Shown: positions 46,130 through 58,309, numbered from the stretch's first letter. The stretch: 64,000 nt of DNA from Aporrectodea caliginosa (GCA_020284085.1 JACEVL010000278.1:186001-250000), one strand, 5' to 3'. Notes: generated by a model from the letters alone, not told the origin. Numbers and translations: made by a program.

Positions 46130-47195
46130 GCATTCACATACCCTTATAGGGCTAGGGTTCACCCTATGGTTGATCGCGAGACGGGCCGAAGTCTGACAGT
46201 GGGAGGTTAAAAGAATGAGCATTGCTCGGGGAGATCCGTAGTGAGAACTAAAGAAATCACAGGTCTATGTGGATACGGGGAAAGTTTCCCCGTTGAAGTC
46301 GTTCGATAAACAGAGGGAAGGTGACCCCGTAGATAAATATGGGGAAAGCTTCCCCACTGGTGCCGTTCGATCAATACGAGTAAAGTATCCCGCTGGTACA
46401 GTTCGATAAATACGGGAGGTTGACCCTGCAAGTGCCGTTCGACTGAGTTACAGCTAAATAATCGCTTTTTAGTGTTGGACTGACACCGCTGATCTGACAG
46501 CGCTGGAACCCACCCTGCTGTTAGATCGCGAAATAGTCTGAATCACAAGTGCGGGAGCTTCAAAGGCTAAGCAAAGACCGATCGTGAGAGATTAATAGCT
46601 CACAGGACTGTACCAAAGTATGCGAAGGAGCCGGGCCCCGCTGATGCCGTTCAGAAACTACCGGGAAGGTTCCACACTGGAACCGTTTAGAATTGATTCT
46701 GAGTACTCAGAAACGAAGCCGAAGAAGCCGACATCTATGCGCTCTCGGGAAAAGACACAACCGTTACGTCCACGGTCCTATTATCCCTCGTGGGATATTG
46801 CAAGTCGCGAGTTAGACTGGTTTCGGTTAGCGAGAATAAAAACGGTTGTTTAAACCGGAGAAGCCTGGAAGGGTTTAACTTTTCATCGCATATCTTGTTT
46901 TGGCAACCTATTGAAGGTCATAGATGCCTCCGCAGACTACCCGCAAATCGTGGGAAGTGAATACACTGGTCTGAGTGAAACAACGGGGTAATGCTACTGA
47001 TACTTAACCCTGCTGCCGTTAATACATTCGAGTCACAGCACCCAGAAGCAAAGCCCACGAGTCTGTGCGCTCCCGGGACAAGACACAACCGTAAAGTTCA
47101 CTTTCCAATTCAGAGAATCTGGCTCATGGGATACTGAGCCAAAGTAAGGGTTTACTCAGCTGACAGGTCACGAGTCAGACTGATTCAGTATTGTA
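46130..47195 (+). repeat. Tandem repeat region, ~360-bp units with a nested ~50-bp array
   Basis: Pairs of matching blocks are spaced about 355-375 bp apart: TGATCGCGAGACGGGCCGAA (46170) and TTAGATCGCGAAATAGTCTG (46520); and ACAAGACACAACCGTAAAG (47088) and AAAAGACACAACCGTTACG (46750). 46265-46440 holds four copies of a ~50-bp unit around CCGTTCGATAAATACGGG. Non-coding. Confidence 0.6.
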
Positions 47196-47280
47196 ATTGC
47201 AATTGAACATTTATATAGCGATACTCCGAGATTCAGAGGTGCTCCCGACCCAAGCCAGTGCTATCACTAACGATGAGGGC
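47196..47280 (-). repeat. LINE 3'-end fragment
   Basis: Inverted, it reads TCGGGAGCACCTCTGAATCTCGGAGTATCGCTATATAAATG, then a (AATTGC) run. This is the tail motif shared with the other L2-type LINEs and the SINE, without coding sequence. Confidence 0.7.
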
Positions 47281-47284
47281 TGCA

Positions 47285-47800
<516 letters not shown>

Positions 47801-48335
47801 AGTCGTTCGCAAGGAACAGATGTGGCCGGAGAAGCTAGACCTTTTCTTTCAACAGTAGCTAGGACTTTGTGGGACCCAGCATGCTCCTTTCATCACTGCA
47901 GTGGAGAAGAATCCACGTCAACACTGGACAACACACAAAATGCCTTTTAAATGAAAATAGCCAATCTTTATTAATTTTGAGGTGCTGAACACGAAAATGA
48001 CAATACAATTTGTCGATTGGCTCTCGTTTAGGAGAGACAGAGATGGTTACGTATAAATGTCTCAGTACGCATTGAGTACATAGGTAACCATTTCGCAACG
48101 CTGTATTTCAAACTACATATTGCGTCGTATTGCATCAACCAACCATACACAGTTACACACGCCTCCGGAGGCAGTGCATCATTCCCTGATGTAATGCAGG
48201 TGAGTCATCACGATCGCTGACGAAGTAGTGGTACAAAGCAAGTCTCGTTTGCAAGACAGAAAAGGGCCATTACTCCATTAGTCAAAATGGCGTATCACCA
48301 CTATTTCGCATGTAAGCTCTAGGATCAGGACAAGT
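47801..48335. other. Non-coding DNA
   Basis: Possibly the 5' region of the transposon-derived pseudogene that follows. No feature identified. Confidence 0.35.
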
Positions 48336-49715
48336 CCTGGGCGCCACACATATGCTGCAGCACTTTTGCAAGAAATCTTCCTAAGTGGCTGAAAGGCGGG
48401 AAAGTGGCGATGCCCTTTGCTGTTCCTATGGTTTGGAGAGAAACAAGCAATCACACAAATGACTGCTGCCTCTGCATGATTCCACATACGTCTGCAGGTA
48501 TCACAACGAAAAAGAAGTGGACAATAGCATACCCGAATATACCATCTGCACTCCGACCAGTTCCGCACGAAGATGGACTTCCCGTTCCGGATCCTCCGAA
48601 GGAATTTTCCATTGATTCAGACGATGAGGAGGGAAGCGAACGGACTTCGAGTTCTCCGCAACTTTCGACGTCTAATGATGATCCATACGTCTGCCACGGT
48701 GCGTCATCTGTGCCACACATTCTCACCCAAGCAGAACTAAACGGCCTTGTTCGCGACCTGGAGCTGTTTCAAGGCCAAGGTGGAGTTACTTGGATCCAGA
48801 CTTCAAGAATGGAAACTTCTCCAGGAAAATGTCCGAGTGACTTCGTTTTGCACTCGTCATGAGCAGTTTGAGGATTATTTCAGAAAGAAAGATGACCTTG
48901 TATTCTGCTCCGATGTAGAAGGCCTGATGAATGGCCTCCACGTGAAGGAAACCTACAAAAACCTCAAACACCTGTTCAATACAGCAAGTATGGATGGCAT
49001 CTTCAGTTGCGACTTGAAGGTAGTGTGGCCCTGCTGATGGGCCTCCAGCTTGGATATACGAAATACTGCTGTTTTATATGTGACTGGGACATATGTGCAC
49101 TATGTGAGGAGAGACTGGCCTGAGAGGAAATATCTGAATGTCGGAGAGAAGAATGCACTGGTAGAAACCCAAAAAATCCTGCTACCATCGCTACACATCA
49201 AACTTGGTGTGATGAAAAACTTCGTGAAGTCCTTGGACCGGACTGGATCAGCTTTCAAGTACTTGGCTGTCAAATTTCCTCAAATCAGTGAAGCAAACAT
49301 TACAGAGGGAGCTTTTTGGTCCTCAGATCCGTCAGCTATTCAGAGATGAGATGTTCGATAACCTGCTTCAGGGTGACGAGAAGAAAGCTTGGGACGCATT
49401 TCGTCTGGTGTCAACTAAATTCCTCGGTAATATTAAGGCAGAAAACTACAAGGAATTGGTTGAGGGCATGTTGTCTATATCACAAACTTGGCTGCAATAT
49501 GTCTTTAAAGATCCACTTTCTCCATTCCCACTGGGATTTTTCCCCGACAACTGCGCCATGGTTAGTGATGAGCACAGTGAACGTTTTCACCAAAACATTG
49601 CAATTATGGAGACACGATATCAGGGAAACTGGTCGACTTCCATGTTGGCTGACTACTGTTAGACGCTCGCCATGGGTAATCCTGAGCAGCTATACAAGAG
49701 AAATGCAAAGCAGCG
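48336..49715 (+). pseudogene. Transposon-derived protein of an uncharacterised recurrent family, frameshifted
   Basis: Frames at 48336-48780, 48800-49037, 49050-49349 and 49300-49715 are successive parts of one protein. Blocks: WAPHICCST, MPFAVPMVWRETSNHTNDCC (Cys-rich, possibly zinc-binding), acidic linker, SFCTRHEQFEDYF, HIKLGVMKNFVKSLDRTG, FLGNIKAENYKELVE, HSERFHQNIAIMETRYQG, MLADYC. I recall this set from many invertebrate genomes as multi-copy uncharacterised proteins, and take it as a transposon-borne gene. I cannot name a superfamily or catalytic site. At least four shifts or stops (near 48780, 49036, 49310 and 49500). No terminal repeats found. Confidence 0.65.
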
Positions 49716-50349
49716 TCGGAAGTAGAAGCGGACCTGTACTGCTACATGTCATATGAACGTATTGTTCTATGACAATAGAAACTATTGCTGATTTCTTAGA
49801 AATTGTACCCAATTCCTTAATTTCATTGTCATATTCGTGTCAAGCACACTGAAACCTATCAGAAAACACAAATTTAATATCAGAGGCATGACTTTCATGA
49901 AAATTAGTGCAATCTCCGTCGCATCTTTGCCCGGAAAATCAACGATATTTCCGAACCAACTGCTGCGAAGGTATGCTTCTTACGCAGATGGTAAGACAAA
50001 GACGTATTACTCCGGAGGTTTTGAAACTCTCGGTTGCAGCATCGACAAAAGACAAGTTAATCGTTTTTAAATTAAAATTGTCGATCCATATATGGTTTGC
50101 GTATTTTAAAAGAGTCTATTGTTGTAGGCCTACGTCGCGAGTAGTGCTGGGTGAAACAACAGACGTTTGCAATAACCGATAATCGATTATTTGCAAAAAT
50201 GCTGACTATAGAACTGATTTTTTTTGTTTTAGTCGTTTTTATTTTGGACTTTTTTCCAGAGACTTTTATCGCATTTTTTGCGTTAAAGTAATTATTCGCA
50301 AAATGTTTCAACGTGTAAATTGCGGGCGTTAACGGCGAATAACAAATAA
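49716..50349. other. Non-coding DNA
   Basis: AT-rich, with nothing recognised. Confidence 0.35.
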
Positions 50350-50620
50350 AATAGTCTACAGGCGTTTCCGAAACAGAGGAAGAGAAAGGCTGAGGAGCTG
50401 AAGACGCAATTCATGCGGAAGATGGTTCCAACTAGAGGTGCCAACATGAGCATAGCTTCTGGGTTGAGCAGTAGCAACGCGCATGCGCATGCGGAGAACA
50501 GCCAGAAGGCCTCTGGCGGCCGAGCGGAGCGACCAGGAAGTGTAGAGACCGATGCCCATAAGGTCTGAAGGTATGAAAAAGCCATCCCGAGCAAAGAGTT
50601 GCGCATAAGAGTCATTTTCT
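50350..50620 (-). pseudogene. L2-type LINE C-terminal fragment
   Basis: The minus frames include SLRSAARGLLAV then SWNHLPHELRL and LPLFRKRL, the last block of L2-type RT proteins. A frameshift separates parts. No tail. Confidence 0.6.
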
Positions 50621-50639
50621 GCTATTAGATCAATTCGAC

Positions 50640-51130
50640 ATTTCTAAACTTTTCCAATATAGTTCAGAGTAAAATGGAGTTATTTGGTGTTGTAACAGTT
50701 TTACATTAAAATTTGTGGGGAAGCAGGTTTGGTAACGGAGTGGACACTTCTTCTCTGTCTCAAAAATATGGTAGATTACAGAAATATCCTAAAAGATATT
50801 TTCTTACAATTTTGTGTGTTAAGATAGAATTAATTTTCCTTTTTATATCTTGATAACTATACATGTGTAAAACATAACCGCTAAGTTTTGTGGATTTATG
50901 TTGTAGAGTAAAATTGGAAGTAACGGAGTGGACATTTATTTTTTTGCAAGATAATGCTGTACTGCATGTAACTGAGTTCATATTATGAGTTTACAAGAGA
51001 TGTAGATAAGTGACACAATATAGTTCAGTGTAACATGTACTTATTTGATGTTGCTTTAGTTTTCATTAAAATTTATGGAAAAGCAAGTTTGGTAACGGAG
51101 TGGACATTGCTAATTTGGGTGTTGTCAAAA
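50640..51130 (+). repeat. Repeat with recurring GTAACGGAGTGGACA
   Basis: GTAACGGAGTGGACA (or ...GGACAC) occurs at 50732, 50929 and 51092. Around the first and third, ATTAAAATTTATGGGGAAGCA and TATAGTTCAG also repeat (period about 360 bp). Recurrent short motifs like this can be transposase-binding subterminal repeats; no terminal inverted repeat found. Confidence 0.55.
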
Positions 51131-51199
51131 TACTTGTAAAAACTTATGAAAGTCGAATATTAGTGTGCAACAGCACCCATATTTCTTAACTACATACAC

Positions 51200-51610
51200 C
51201 ACTGGCCACCGATCTGAGAGGTGACGAGGGCAGCAGCGGCCGCACTCGCAGCCTCCACAGGTGAAGACCTGATGCAGACTCTCAGGAGGCGGAGCTGACG
51301 CAAGCTGCAGCCAACGGTTCGCGCGACATGACCCCTCATAGAAGGTCAGACTCCAGCATGACGCCGAGATCGCGGACGACAGTCACAGGTGGGATCGAGG
51401 ACCCGCAGAACAGTTCACAGTGTCGAGATGAGGGCGCCGTCTGCCAGTCGCGCACCATAAAAAAATCCGTCTTCTCAGGGTTGAGACGGAGTCTGTTAGA
51501 ACGCATCCACTTCGCGAACCGCTCGACGCCCAATTCTATCCGCCGCCACCGCCCCTCCGTGATGGCCCCGGAACTTAAAAAAGTTTTGTGTCCCAAATTA
51601 ATGGCGATAA
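51200..51610 (-). pseudogene. L2-type LINE RT thumb fragment
   Basis: The minus frame gives FAKWMRSNRLRLNPEKTDF and IPPVTVVRDLGVMLESDLL (51596-51336), and beyond a shift LRQLRLLR and LPVEAA-like text to about 51200. The catalytic YADD part is missing. Confidence 0.75.
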
Positions 51611-51906
51611 TTCGAGAGTCGCGAGGTGCAGACTGGCACGTCGAAGTTTGGATCAGGTGTAGATAAAGAGGAAGCCCGTAGCTAAGAAAGGAAACAAAAA
51701 GAGAAAGACTCTTGCTGATAAACGATCGAACCCTGTTCGGAGAAAAACCATTCTCAGGACGTAACGGACCCGACGACCGGTCGGACCCAGAGACAGAGCT
51801 CTATAGTATTACCTCTCGTAGAGAACCGACCAACCATAAACCTCCTCTAACAGGAACGGTTACCATTGATTAAGATAGAGACCAACGATTTTAGATTCTA
51901 ATTAGA
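51611..51906. other. Non-coding spacer
   Basis: GAAAC- and GACC-rich, with nothing recognised. Confidence 0.35.
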
Positions 51907-51952
51907 CAGTTCTACGTCTGGAGCCACTCGGGTGGCTCCAGACGTAGAACTG
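51907..51952. repeat. Perfect 21-bp inverted repeat with 4-nt loop
   Basis: CAGTTCTACGTCTGGAGCCA(C), loop TCGG, then its exact inverse. Could form a stable stem-loop in RNA or a cruciform. Confidence 0.9.
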
Positions 51953-52019
51953 GGCTGGAGTTAACCCCGCTCCGTTAGAAAATAGTGTTCAGTCGGAGGC
52001 CACACACATAGATAGAGAC

Positions 52020-52119
52020 AAGAAGATAAAAAGAAAGCGACAGAGAGGGAGAGAGAGAGTTAGAGAGACAGAGACAGAGACATAGACAGAGAGAAATAGA
52101 AGAAGGAGAGAAAGTATAC
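52020..52119. repeat. GAGA/GACA-rich intronic tract
   Basis: Low-complexity purine sequence directly after the splice donor of the minus-strand exon. Confidence 0.7.
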
Positions 52120-52550
52120 CTTTTGATTGAGCAGAGAGTCGACTTCCTTCGACTGTGCTGTGTCTGAGATCCCTCTGGACAGCGTCATCGATCCTTCGGT
52201 CGGTGGAGGATCGAGCAGACGACGAACGACGTCGATCAGCTGCGGGTCACGTGACGGGGCCTTACGCGCCACGAGTTGCAGCATAGCAGCCGCCGCTTCT
52301 GTGTCGAAGGCCGTTACGACTCGATTGATGTACTGGAACTGCGGTTTGTCTGCTCGGCTACCTCCTCCTCCTCCTTCTGCTGTTCCAAGTCTGCTGCCCT
52401 CGACCACCTGCTGGCCAGCGAATGCCGGACGCCGGTGATCGTTGTCTATTGTCCCATTTGGATTTGGCTGATTTCTACTCCATCCAGTGTAGAGAATCAG
52501 CAGACACAAAAACAGGAACGCCAGAGGTGAGGCGCAATTTCGAATAACTG
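52120..52550 (-). CDS. Star-like / FkbM-type methyltransferase, N-terminal exon
   Basis: The minus-strand frame encodes a short head, one hydrophobic segment (ASPLAFLFLCLLILYTGW) fit for a type II signal anchor, a Gly-rich linker, then FQYINRVVTAFD, SRDPQLIDVVRRLLDPPPTE and SKEVDSLLNQK. It ends at a strong donor (AAAAG|GTATAC, exon end 52120), phase 0. A leading acceptor near 52550 (ACAACAG) is plausible; there is no good ATG, so the initiator is probably in another exon. The order TM anchor, DPxLI-VRxxL-PP, then methyltransferase start is what I recall for invertebrate Star-like FkbM proteins. Its natural continuation (RNGFFVECGA) is found at 57876 on the opposite strand. It is a Golgi/ER-type membrane topology by inference. 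Confidence 0.65.
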
Positions 52551-52559
52551 TTGTCGAAA

Positions 52560-52960
52560 TACACAATCCAATATATTATATCAGTCACCATTCGTAATCG
52601 TGTATTCGAAAAATTTCTAAAGCGCTACTTAAAAGCTAATCACAGGTCACCATCTCTACGTGAAGTCCAAGGGGTTAAGAGATAGTGGCATACCAGGCCA
52701 TGTGAGTCATCGGATAGTGACTATGTGTGTCCATGGGTCCCTTCTGCTCAACTCCTTATCGCTGGTCATCTTGAGACATATTTCCACTTTCAGCGTTGAA
52801 CAACTTCACTCATTCCAGATCCTTTGCCTGCATATTTCCTTCTCTTTTGAATGGACTACTCCCACCCGTCCGCTTCACCATCTTCTCTGGTACCGGTAGC
52901 GTTTCTTCGTCTTTCTCTCACCTCAAATCTTGTCTTTCTTACACTGGGGGCGCTTCTGAT
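52560..52960 (+). repeat. Dispersed repeat (decayed LINE 3'-like)
   Basis: 52745-52960 parallels 31640-31980 (TTTCCACTTTCAGCGTTGAACAACTTCAC, CCACCCGTCCGCTTCACCATC). It lacks RT motifs. Confidence 0.55.
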
Positions 52961-53195
<235 letters not shown>

Positions 53196-53331
53196 AAACG
53201 TCTGAGAACTGCCTATTAATTTTGTAATTGGCGTTCACGAACTTTGATATCTAACAGCTCTTTACCTGGCGCTTAATAAAGAAAAGATTATTATTATTAT
53301 TATTATTATTATTAGATTGACTAATCGTAAT
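53196..53331. other. Repeat 3' end with (TTA)n
   Basis: CTGGCGCTTAATAAAGAAAAG then (ATT)n at 53290-53314. The AATAAA may be a polyadenylation signal of the decayed repeat on the left. The (TTA)n on the minus strand also serves as tail of the LINE at 53332. Confidence 0.5.
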
Positions 53332-54720
53332 CGTAATCGAGCATTTATATAGCGCCACTCAAAAACAGAGGCGCTCCCGACCCGGGCCAGTGTCTTCACT
53401 GGTAAAGAGAGGCTTTCAGGCGCTGACGGAACTGGTCAAAAGAAATAGAGAAAAGGTCTGTCCTGAGGGACTGAGGTAACTGGTTCCAGCTATTGGGACC
53501 AACAGTAGCGAAACTCCTAGACTGGGCCGTAGAAGTACGCACCCGCGGGACAACCAAGTAACCACGGGCCGAAGATCGAAGAGAGGAATGACTGTGCAGA
53601 GAAGATACTGGGGTACAAAAGGCCCTAAGATAGTGAGGAGCAGACCCAGCAAGACAGCATCGCATGAGGGAAAAGACCTTGAATTGGATGCGCTGGCTGA
53701 TGGGGAGCCAGTGAAGGGAGTCACGGATAAAATAGGAGATATGGTCAAACTTTGCAATGCCCCCTATGAGGCGGGCGGCAGCGTTTAGAATGGAATGAAG
53801 TTTAGATGTATTTGTAGAGGAAAGACCAATGTACACCGCATTCCCATAATCCATCCTGGAACAGATCAATGCATGGACCAAAGTCGTGATAGTGTGAAGT
53901 GGTAGTGATTGGCAGATGGGACGGAGTTGGCGTAGGTTGTAGAAGCAGGAACGAGATACACTATTGACGTAATCAGACAGAGAAAGGATAGGATCGAGAA
54001 TGAATCCAAGATCACGGACAGAGGAAGAGAAATGCATATTTTGAAACCGAAGACGAAGGGAGTCAGCATTAATCTTGGTAAACTGGGGACGGCTACCGAG
54101 CCATATGTACTGAGTCTTGTCTTGGTTAAGACGGAGGCGATTTGATGATAACCATCGGTCAAGAGCAACTGAAGCCTCTAGAATACGCTCAACCATAACA
54201 GCAGCTGAGTCTGCAGGTCCATGAAGGTAAGCCTGCGTGTCATCAGCATATTGGTGGGATAGGACACCCAGTGGACCAAGGACCTCAGCCAGATCTGAAA
54301 GTATACAGGACAAACAGAAGGGAGCAAGAACCGAGCCCTGAGGTGTGCCGTAAGAGAGGGGTCCCAAGCAGAGCGGGTGGAACCAAAAACTACCGAAACA
54401 GAGCGATCAGTAAGGAATGAGCGGAACCAGAGAAGAGCAGAATCAGTAATCCCAAATGAGTTAGACAGCCGGTCAAGAAGGATGGTGTGATCAACAGTGT
54501 CGAAAACGGCACTAATGTCGAAGAGGGAGGGTAGAGTGACATGGCCACGATCAACGGCATGAAATACATCAGCCAGAAGACTCGCCATAAGAGATTCCGT
54601 CGAGTGACATTTCCTAAATCCATATTGAAGAGGAGGCATTAGAAAGTGTAGGTCAAGGTAGTGGACCAGTTGCACAGACACACATTTCTCAAGAAGCTTC
54701 GAGAGGAAAGGCAACTTTAG
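53332..54720 (-). pseudogene. L2-type LINE, 5'-truncated, one frameshift
   Basis: 54714-54365 encodes MPFLSKLLEKC, YGFRKCHSTES, DISAVFDTVDH, GITDSALLWFRSFL. After a one-base shift near 54365, 54367-53396 encodes YGTPQGSVLAP, QYADDTQAYLH, WLSSNRLRLNQDKT, SVRDLGFILD, NAAARLIGGIAKFDHI, LHWLPISQRI and the end block SFATVGPNSWNQLPQSLR. The 3' UTR contains GGAGCGCCTCTGTTTTTG and GGCGCTATATAAATGC, followed by (ATTACG)n and (AAT)n. Endonuclease and ORF1 are absent. It is one of the best preserved L2-type copies in the window. Confidence 0.85.
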
Positions 54721-54774
54721 ACAAGTTTGAGATAGGGTGGTAATTTGAAGGGGACTAACCGCGCCTCAGATTCA

Positions 54775-55200
54775 TATTTCTTCGTCACCTTGCGTGCGCT
54801 AAAAATGTTTGTGATTGCAATAATAATGAGCACTTTGACGGTGATTACTGTCGATTAGTTGCTTTATATCTATAGCCAAAGGGATGCAATTTTTGCATAG
54901 AACCAATGCAGATTCAATCCAATTACATCTTAATAAGATTACAGGTATTCTCACCTTTGATCAGATGCATAATGTTATATTGTAGACCGAAGCAGAATGA
55001 GCTTTCGCACAGAGCGCCTACCTGAGCAGCTCTTATTACTGCAAGTGCTCAGGTAAACAATGAGTCTCAACTTGACCTAATTAAGACAGTGCAAAGATTA
55101 AGGCAAGAGTAATGGGCGTATTAAATGTTCGAGAACAGATAAACTTGGATATTGATCCACTCAATTTTCAACAGTCCTCAGTGACGTTACTTTGCGTTCT
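54775..55200 (+). repeat. Dispersed repeat, uninterrupted copy
   Basis: It matches 32040-32216 joined to 33939-34190, and thus represents the empty site for the pogo-like element. Confidence 0.8.
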
Positions 55201-55534
55201 TCTACCACGCCCTGTTATAATAGCCATAAAGCGAGCGAGGTATACAGCGCTTTTGTGAGGTGTCATTATAATGCAGTTTACGCACGATATACTCGGCTAT
55301 ATTGGTCTATTTACATAAAAATTCATACATACAAGCATTACATACTGATACCCATGCCAAAGTTAATGAATTAAAGTTTTAGAACCTCATGCCTAGAGCC
55401 TCATTATACCAGCGTTAAGATTATATGCTGTAGCAAGTTGTATCTGATGCGTTAGCAATGCAATCGATTACCTTATTATGGCAACGATCCCTCGCGTGTA
55501 GAAAATAGGATAGGGTCTTATATGGAGTATACTT
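55201..55534. other. Non-coding spacer
   Basis: No feature recognised. Confidence 0.35.
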
Positions 55535-55945
55535 GACGGGAGCAGGACATTACCCCTGGACATTACCCCCTGCCATTACCCCCTGCCATTACCCCCGGCC
55601 AATTACCCCCGTAGGATATTACCCCTCTGCCATTACCCCCAGGCATTTAGTATACATAGTCTATACATACATGCATTTTACATGTAAATTATATTTATTA
55701 TTTATATATAATATATATTAATATAATAATATATTTGTTAGCTTGTATCTTGTGTACCTGTGCTGCTGTTTATATCACTCTAAGTAGCTGACCTACGGAA
55801 TTTAATATATATAGTCTATACATTTATTCACAATATACATATATATTACATGTATTAAATTTATTATTTATTTATAATATTATATTAATATATTTGTTAG
55901 CTTGTATCTTGTGTGCCTGCACTTCTGTATATATCACTCTAAATA
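55535..55945 (-). repeat. Inverted copies of the repeat at 34245, with minisatellite
   Basis: 55546-55650 is (CTGCCATTACCCCC)n; 55660-55800 is the AT-rich body and head. 55800-55945 repeats the body and head again without the minisatellite. All are inverted relative to 34245-34510, with the same order of variant units. Confidence 0.75.
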
Positions 55946-56224
55946 GCTGAATAGTTTATCCCCCGGATACTCTACACCGGTTTATTCCATCCGGGAATAT
56001 GTTTTAGGGGGATAGAATATCACGGGACACCGGCATGCAAAGATTAGGCTGTATAAAATAATAAGTAAACTGAAATTAAACTAAATAACAAGTTAATATT
56101 ATTGATCCAATTAACACTTATTATTTTATTTGCATATTATCGTGCTGGCTCGGTGCTGCAGCCTACTGACCCAAAATTAATTTAAGTGTAGGTCTACTTA
56201 TTTGTGTCAGCTATAGGCCTACTT

Positions 56225-56330
56225 CAGAGTGATATACACAGAAATGCAGGCACACAAGATACAAGCTAACAATATATTAATATAATATTATAAATAAATA
56301 ATAAATATATTACATGTAATATATATGTGT
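56225..56330 (+). repeat. Partial plus-strand copy of the same repeat
   Basis: AGTGATATACACAGAAATGCAGGCACACAAG and the TATATTA body. It faces 55800-55945 in opposite orientation, making an inverted pair around a 280-bp spacer. Confidence 0.7.
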
Positions 56331-56332
56331 AG

Positions 56333-56512
56333 GGGTGTGCATGATTCACACACAGGAATTTGATAGAGGAATAAATGGAAGACACAGAGACAGCCAGACC
56401 GACAGCTTAGTATACAGAGTATTACAGACAGACACAGAGACAGCCAGACAGACACATTGACAGGCAGACACAGACTAAGGCAGAGAGAATGACAGACAGA
56501 GAAAGCATCTCT
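56333..56512 (+). repeat. Dispersed repeat, copy 2
   Basis: Second copy of 23889-24070. Confidence 0.7.
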
Positions 56513-56755
56513 TTCTTAAGGTTACGACATATTGTGGCCTATACATGTAGATTAGGATTTCAGGTTCTGACTTGTATTAACAATTCCACTTGGAATGGGC
56601 TGTCGCTTACGTTACGCTTGCTGCCCCGGAATGATTTGCCTGCTTTCTACCAACTGTTAAAGGCCTTTCTGTTTGGCCGTGGCTGGGCTTGGAGCGCCTC
56701 TGAGTAGGTTTCTCGAAGAGGCGCTATATAAATATCCGGAATGAATGAATGAAAG
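56513..56755 (+). pseudogene. L2-type LINE 3' end with (GAAT)n tail
   Basis: The plus frame shows STWNGLSLTLRLLPRND, YQLLKAFLFGRG and SASE. The 3' UTR GGAGCGCCTCTGAGTAGG...GAGGCGCTATATAAAT and GAATGAATGAATG follow. A short 5'-truncated insertion. Confidence 0.8.
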
Positions 56756-57470
56756 TATCTTTTGGAGTGGAATATGACAGCAGAATGTTCATAAATGTTT
56801 TGTCAAGACTTTACGAGCAGTACTGCTGTTGGTTATTTGGTGAGAAAGCACTTGAGGTGCTTACATATTATATATTATTTGTACATATTCATGGGCGCCG
56901 ACTCTGCGAGGCCCGTGAGTGCTCAGCTTCTGACACAGACCGACCGAATTGACCTTTGCTAGGGTCATATCCAACCCTTTCTGCAATGACTCATTCATCT
57001 GGCATCTTCTATGAAAGCGTAAACAGGTTAACTCCACACAGGCATGCCCTGCGGGGACAGCGTGTGGCACTCCTTTTTCGGCGCACTTTTACAAAAACCG
57101 TTTGCAGTGAAATGTCCAAATGTCCCCACATGGAATTTGTGAGGGAGCAATAGACTAACAGATAGCCAACTTACCACGCATTGACGGAAGGCTACATAAT
57201 GAATATATTAGAGCATATTTCCCACCAGATGGCCGGATTTTACGAAAATGTTCATCAGGGCAGAGTGTGTGGATTGTGTGTGCACACGATACACACAGAA
57301 TCCACACACATTGTGAGGACATGACCCCACAGAGAAAACTCAATTTTACACTGGATATGCACAAATCAAGCAATTATTAGTCTTTTCCTTAAGTGGACTT
57401 CCAAATTGTCCCCAGAAGGAAGCAGGACCCCACTAGGTAGCTTTTGAACTGATGATAGGCAGCGTAAGGT
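56756..57470. other. Non-coding DNA
   Basis: No gene supported. TGTCCCCACATGGAATTTG near 57120 echoes the minisatellite core at 42865 (family CTTGTGGAGACA inverted). Confidence 0.35.
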
Positions 57471-57480
57471 AGTGAATACA

Positions 57481-57522
<42 letters not shown>

Positions 57523-57875
57523 CACGCACACACACACAAACAATATAGCCTATATTCAAGCCTTTTGGCCTGTCCGCCACACATACACACACCTACACAA
57601 CAGACCTACACACATCCACAAGTTCTCTGTGTTCTTTCTTTTCGTGAGTTTCCCACTCCAATGGGGATTTTATTCTTTAGGTGCAATTCGGCTAGCCTCT
57701 CAAATAATTTAGGCGATGAGTTTGTCATAGTAGAAGCTGCTCCAGACCACACCTATTCCTGGATAGGTACGATACGGATGCCCAAGAACGGCGTGGAGCT
57801 GTTTGGATAGTAGTGTACTCACTCAAGATATAGCGTTATCTTATTGCATATGCTTGGTTTGATTGTAAAATTCAG
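57471..57875. other. (CA)n and intron-like sequence upstream of exon
   Basis: (CA)n at 57482-57540. 57690-57810 has an open stretch but no recognised motif. The acceptor for the next exon is at 57873-57875 (TTCAG), preceded by TTGATTGTAAAA. Confidence 0.5.
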
Positions 57876-58070
57876 AGAAATGGATTTTTCGTGGAGTGTG
57901 GAGCGTTGGATGGCGAAAGATCGTCGAATAGTTTGCCCCTCGAGAATAGCAGACAGTGGACGGGAATTCTAATCGAGGCCAATCCCTATTACTACACGCA
58001 ACTCCTGGGCAAGAACCGCAACGTTTGGAGCCTCAACGCCTGTCTAAGTCCATACGACTACACGACACAA
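57876..58070 (+). CDS. Star-like / FkbM-type methyltransferase, catalytic-domain exon
   Basis: A 195-bp exon, phase 0 to phase 0, between TTCAG and GTAAGC. It encodes NGFFVECGALDGERSSNSLP, then LENSRQWTGILIEANPYYY, KNRNVW and NACLSP. FVECGALDGE is the SAM-binding motif I style of the FkbM/Methyltransf_21 family, and ILIEANP the following beta strand. Star-like proteins of invertebrates carry this domain behind a type II membrane anchor. The upstream anchor exon with matching phase exists at 52550-52120, but on the other strand. No downstream exon was found before the LINE at 58800-63600; it may lie beyond the window. The exon itself has no defects. Confidence 0.75.
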
Positions 58071-58309
58071 GTAAGCAACCAAAGAGACAGGAGGCCTTGC
58101 AATCCAATCGATCATTTATCTTGAGCATTGTCCTCTACCATAGAACAATCAAATTATCAGTTAGGCCTACCACAGCAGAAAAGTGTTAACGTGGACGTTT
58201 GTTATAAAGCACAGGATAACGTCTGTTAATAAGACACTCATCGACTGAAATCTAATAGCACTGGCTGCGCTGCGAAATTTCTTGGTTCGTACAACGTTCG
58301 GACTCTCCA
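58071..58309. other. Intron-like DNA
   Basis: Nothing recognised. Confidence 0.35.
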
